Shown here in pieces: positions 5,071 to 6,246 of a stretch of DNA of 6,246 bases. This stretch comes from Deltaproteobacteria bacterium (GTDB lineage: Bacteria > Desulfobacterota > Binatia > Binatales > Binataceae): positions 1 to 6,246 of the forward strand of contig JAJZAG010000224.1 in assembly GCA_021799555.1 (NCBI GenBank), read 5' to 3'. Numbering within the stretch: the stretch's first letter is position 1; every line of letters begins with the position of its first letter. A model generated the notes under the pieces. That model was given only the letters and a program-made list of their open reading frames with translations, was not told the DNA's origin and ran no database searches. The translations under genes and the position numbers were made by a program.

Positions 5071-5961
5071 GTGATCGAGACGAGCGAATTTGGAAGCACC
5101 GGGCATCGCAGTACGCGCGTAATCTTCGGAGCCGCGGCTCTGGGCGCGATGAATCAGGCCCGCGCCGACGCCGTGCTGGAGACGCTCATCGAGTACGGAA
5201 TCAACCATATCGACACCGCGGCGTCTTATGGCGAATCGGAACTGCGCATCGGCCCGTGGATGCGGGAGCATCGCGCGCGCTTTTTCCTTGCGAGCAAGAC
5301 AGGCGACCGCACCTACGGCGCCGCTCGCGATAGCATCCATCGTTCGCTCGAACGCTTGCGGACCGACCGTATCGATCTGATCCAGATGCACAATCTGGTC
5401 GACGAAAAGGAGTGGGAGATCGCGCTGGGACCCGGCGGCGCGCTCGAAGCGATGGTCGAAGCGCGTTCGCAGGGGCTGGTGCGATTTATTGGCGTGACGG
5501 GGCACGGAACGCGGGTCGCCGCGATGCATCTGCGGAGCCTCGAGCGGTTCGCATTCGATTCGGTGCTGTTTCCGTACAACTACACGATGCTGGGAATCGC
5601 GCCGTATGCGGCCGACGTTGAAGCGCTTATCAAGCACTGCCGCGAGCGCGGCGTTGCGACGCAGACGATCAAGTCGGCCGCGCGGCGGCGATGGCGCGAT
5701 TCCGGGCAGGAGCCGCAAGAGCGCAAATTCAGTTGGTATCAGCCGCTGCGGGAGCGCGACGCCATTCGGCGCGCGGTGCATTTTGTGCTGAGCCGTCCGG
5801 GGCTGTTTCTGAATAGCTCGAGCGACGCGACCATCCTTGGCGCGATCCTCGAAGCGGCGAGCGAACCAGCGGTCGCGCCGGATCGCGCCGCGATGGAAGC
5901 GGACGTGGCGCAGTATGCGATGGAGCCGCTGTTTATTCCCGGAGTGTCGGATACGATCTAA
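5071..5961 (+). CDS. Aldo/keto reductase
   Basis: 296 residues, a usual length for the TIM-barrel aldo/keto reductases, which reduce aldehydes and ketones with NADPH. The complete catalytic tetrad is visible: Asp48 and Tyr53 (HIDTAASYG), Lys76 (ASKTGD) and His107 (IQMHN). Other landmarks are the SLERLRTDRIDL helix-strand at about 92-103 and GVTGH at 141-145. Lys201-Ser202 with Arg205-Arg207 probably contacts the NADPH phosphate. There is no signal peptide, so it is cytoplasmic. Translation starts at GTG, set by the strong ribosome site. It appears monocistronic, with its own candidate promoter and an opposing gene beginning 26 nt after its TAA. No clear terminator lies in that short gap. The substrate is not predictable. 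The bacterial group resembles general or xenobiotic-type reductases rather than the potassium-channel beta-subunit type, which is a judgement from memory. Confidence 0.95.
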   Translation: MIETSEFGSTGHRSTRVIFGAAALGAMNQARADAVLETLIEYGINHIDTAASYGESELRIGPWMREHRARFFLASKTGDRTYGAARDSIHRSLERLRTDRIDLIQMHNLVDEKEWEIALGPGGALEAMVEARSQGLVRFIGVTGHGTRVAAMHLRSLERFAFDSVLFPYNYTMLGIAPYAADVEALIKHCRERGVATQTIKSAARRRWRDSGQEPQERKFSWYQPLRERDAIRRAVHFVLSRPGLFLNSSSDATILGAILEAASEPAVAPDRAAMEADVAQYAMEPLFIPGVSDTI

Positions 5962-5987
5962 TCGCCAGACGCGGCGGCGGATTGCGG

Positions 5988-6246
5988 CTACTTCACCCAA
6001 CCTTTGTCGTACGGCGCGGCCATCCTGCCGATCGCACGCAGGTGCTGTATCTTCCACTGGCCGTTGATCTTCACGTAATCGTCTTCGTAGCGCGCGCCTA
6101 GCCACATGGGCCGGTTGCCCTTGCGCATCGTGAACGGTCCGAGAAAGTACCAGATGCCTGTGGCTCGATTTCCGTCAACTTCGATAATCGGATTCATGAC
6201 GTTGTGCTGCGAAAAGCTGATTCGGTCGCGGAAGCCTTCGAAGAGC
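5988..6246 (-). CDS. SnoaL/NTF2-like domain protein, N-terminus beyond the right edge
   Basis: 85 residues are visible, ending at a TAG at 5990-5988. The frame stays open to the right edge, so the true start lies outside. An internal ATG at 6197 would cut the domain and is not the start. The readable part has the second half of an alpha+beta-barrel NTF2-like fold: RISFSQHNVMNP, IIEVDGNRATGIWYF, then the long strand pair around ARYEDDYVKINGQWKIQHL. The pattern H-x3-NP-x-IEVDG-x-RA-x-G matches bacterial SnoaL-like proteins related to scytalone dehydratase and bile-acid dehydratases, where the pocket His can be catalytic. Enzymatic activity cannot be judged because the N-terminal pocket residues are missing. 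Its tail converges on the aldo/keto reductase with a 26-nt gap. No signal peptide can be assessed. Confidence 0.88.
   Translation of the reverse strand, partial: LFEGFRDRISFSQHNVMNPIIEVDGNRATGIWYFLGPFTMRKGNRPMWLGARYEDDYVKINGQWKIQHLRAIGRMAAPYDKGWVK

Noticed and set aside
5962..5987. Terminator between the aldo/keto reductase and the SnoaL-like gene
   Set aside because: Only a weak CGCC/GGCG pairing is possible, and there is no T-tract on either strand.
5008..6105. Long minus-strand open frame (365 codons) covering the aldo/keto reductase
   Set aside because: Arginine-rich translation with no domain, entirely antisense to a gene with a complete catalytic tetrad and strong ribosome site, and overlapping the SnoaL-like tail. 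It is a GC-rich antisense shadow.
1..6246. CRISPR array, tRNA, rRNA, insertion sequence, phage or attachment site
   Set aside because: No regularly spaced repeats, no tRNA T-arm pattern in a cloverleaf context, no transposase or integrase motif, and no terminal repeats with target duplications seen by eye.

Overview
This is a GC-rich (about 60% by eye) window that reads as ordinary chromosome of a free-living, respiring Gram-negative bacterium. Two proteins carry Sec-type signal peptides: a c-type cytochrome and a copper protein. That implies a periplasm with aerobic or respiratory electron transfer. The enzyme mix (amidase-signature hydrolase, aldehyde dehydrogenase, aldo/keto reductase, SnoaL-like protein) is common in soil lineages such as Binatota, Acidobacteria and deltaproteobacterial groups. 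I cannot fix the taxon from sequence alone. No transposase, phage gene, CRISPR array, tRNA or rRNA is visible.

Layout, left to right. (1) 1-952, minus: an amidase-signature hydrolase whose C-terminus lies beyond the left edge. (2) 953-1103: a divergent intergenic region with one short inverted repeat. (3) 1104-2510, plus: an NAD(P)-dependent aldehyde dehydrogenase with all main catalytic residues. (4) 2541-2576: a strong hairpin terminator between converging genes, with its T-tract on the minus strand. (5) 3953 down to 2624, minus: a two-gene unit, a small periplasmic monohaem cytochrome c followed 70 nt later by a two-domain cupredoxin of the copper nitrite reductase (NirK) fold. (6) 3954-5070: about 1.1 kb with no gene I can defend. 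It holds a C9 tract, several short inverted repeats, ambiguous open frames and, at its right end, a likely promoter. (7) 5071-5961, plus: an aldo/keto reductase with the complete catalytic tetrad and an excellent Shine-Dalgarno. (8) 5988-6246, minus: the C-terminal part of a SnoaL/NTF2-like protein, converging on the reductase.

The pair in (5) is the only clear functional unit. The cupredoxin keeps the type 1 copper ligands (His89, Cys128, His136, Met141). At the type 2 (catalytic) site it has Tyr94 where NirK has its first His, and Asp/Gln where the third His should be. I infer a type-1-only electron-transfer protein rather than a nitrite reductase or laccase, probably exchanging electrons with the co-encoded cytochrome. 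This is the best candidate here for something under-described. The other genes are single metabolic enzymes with no obvious shared pathway.
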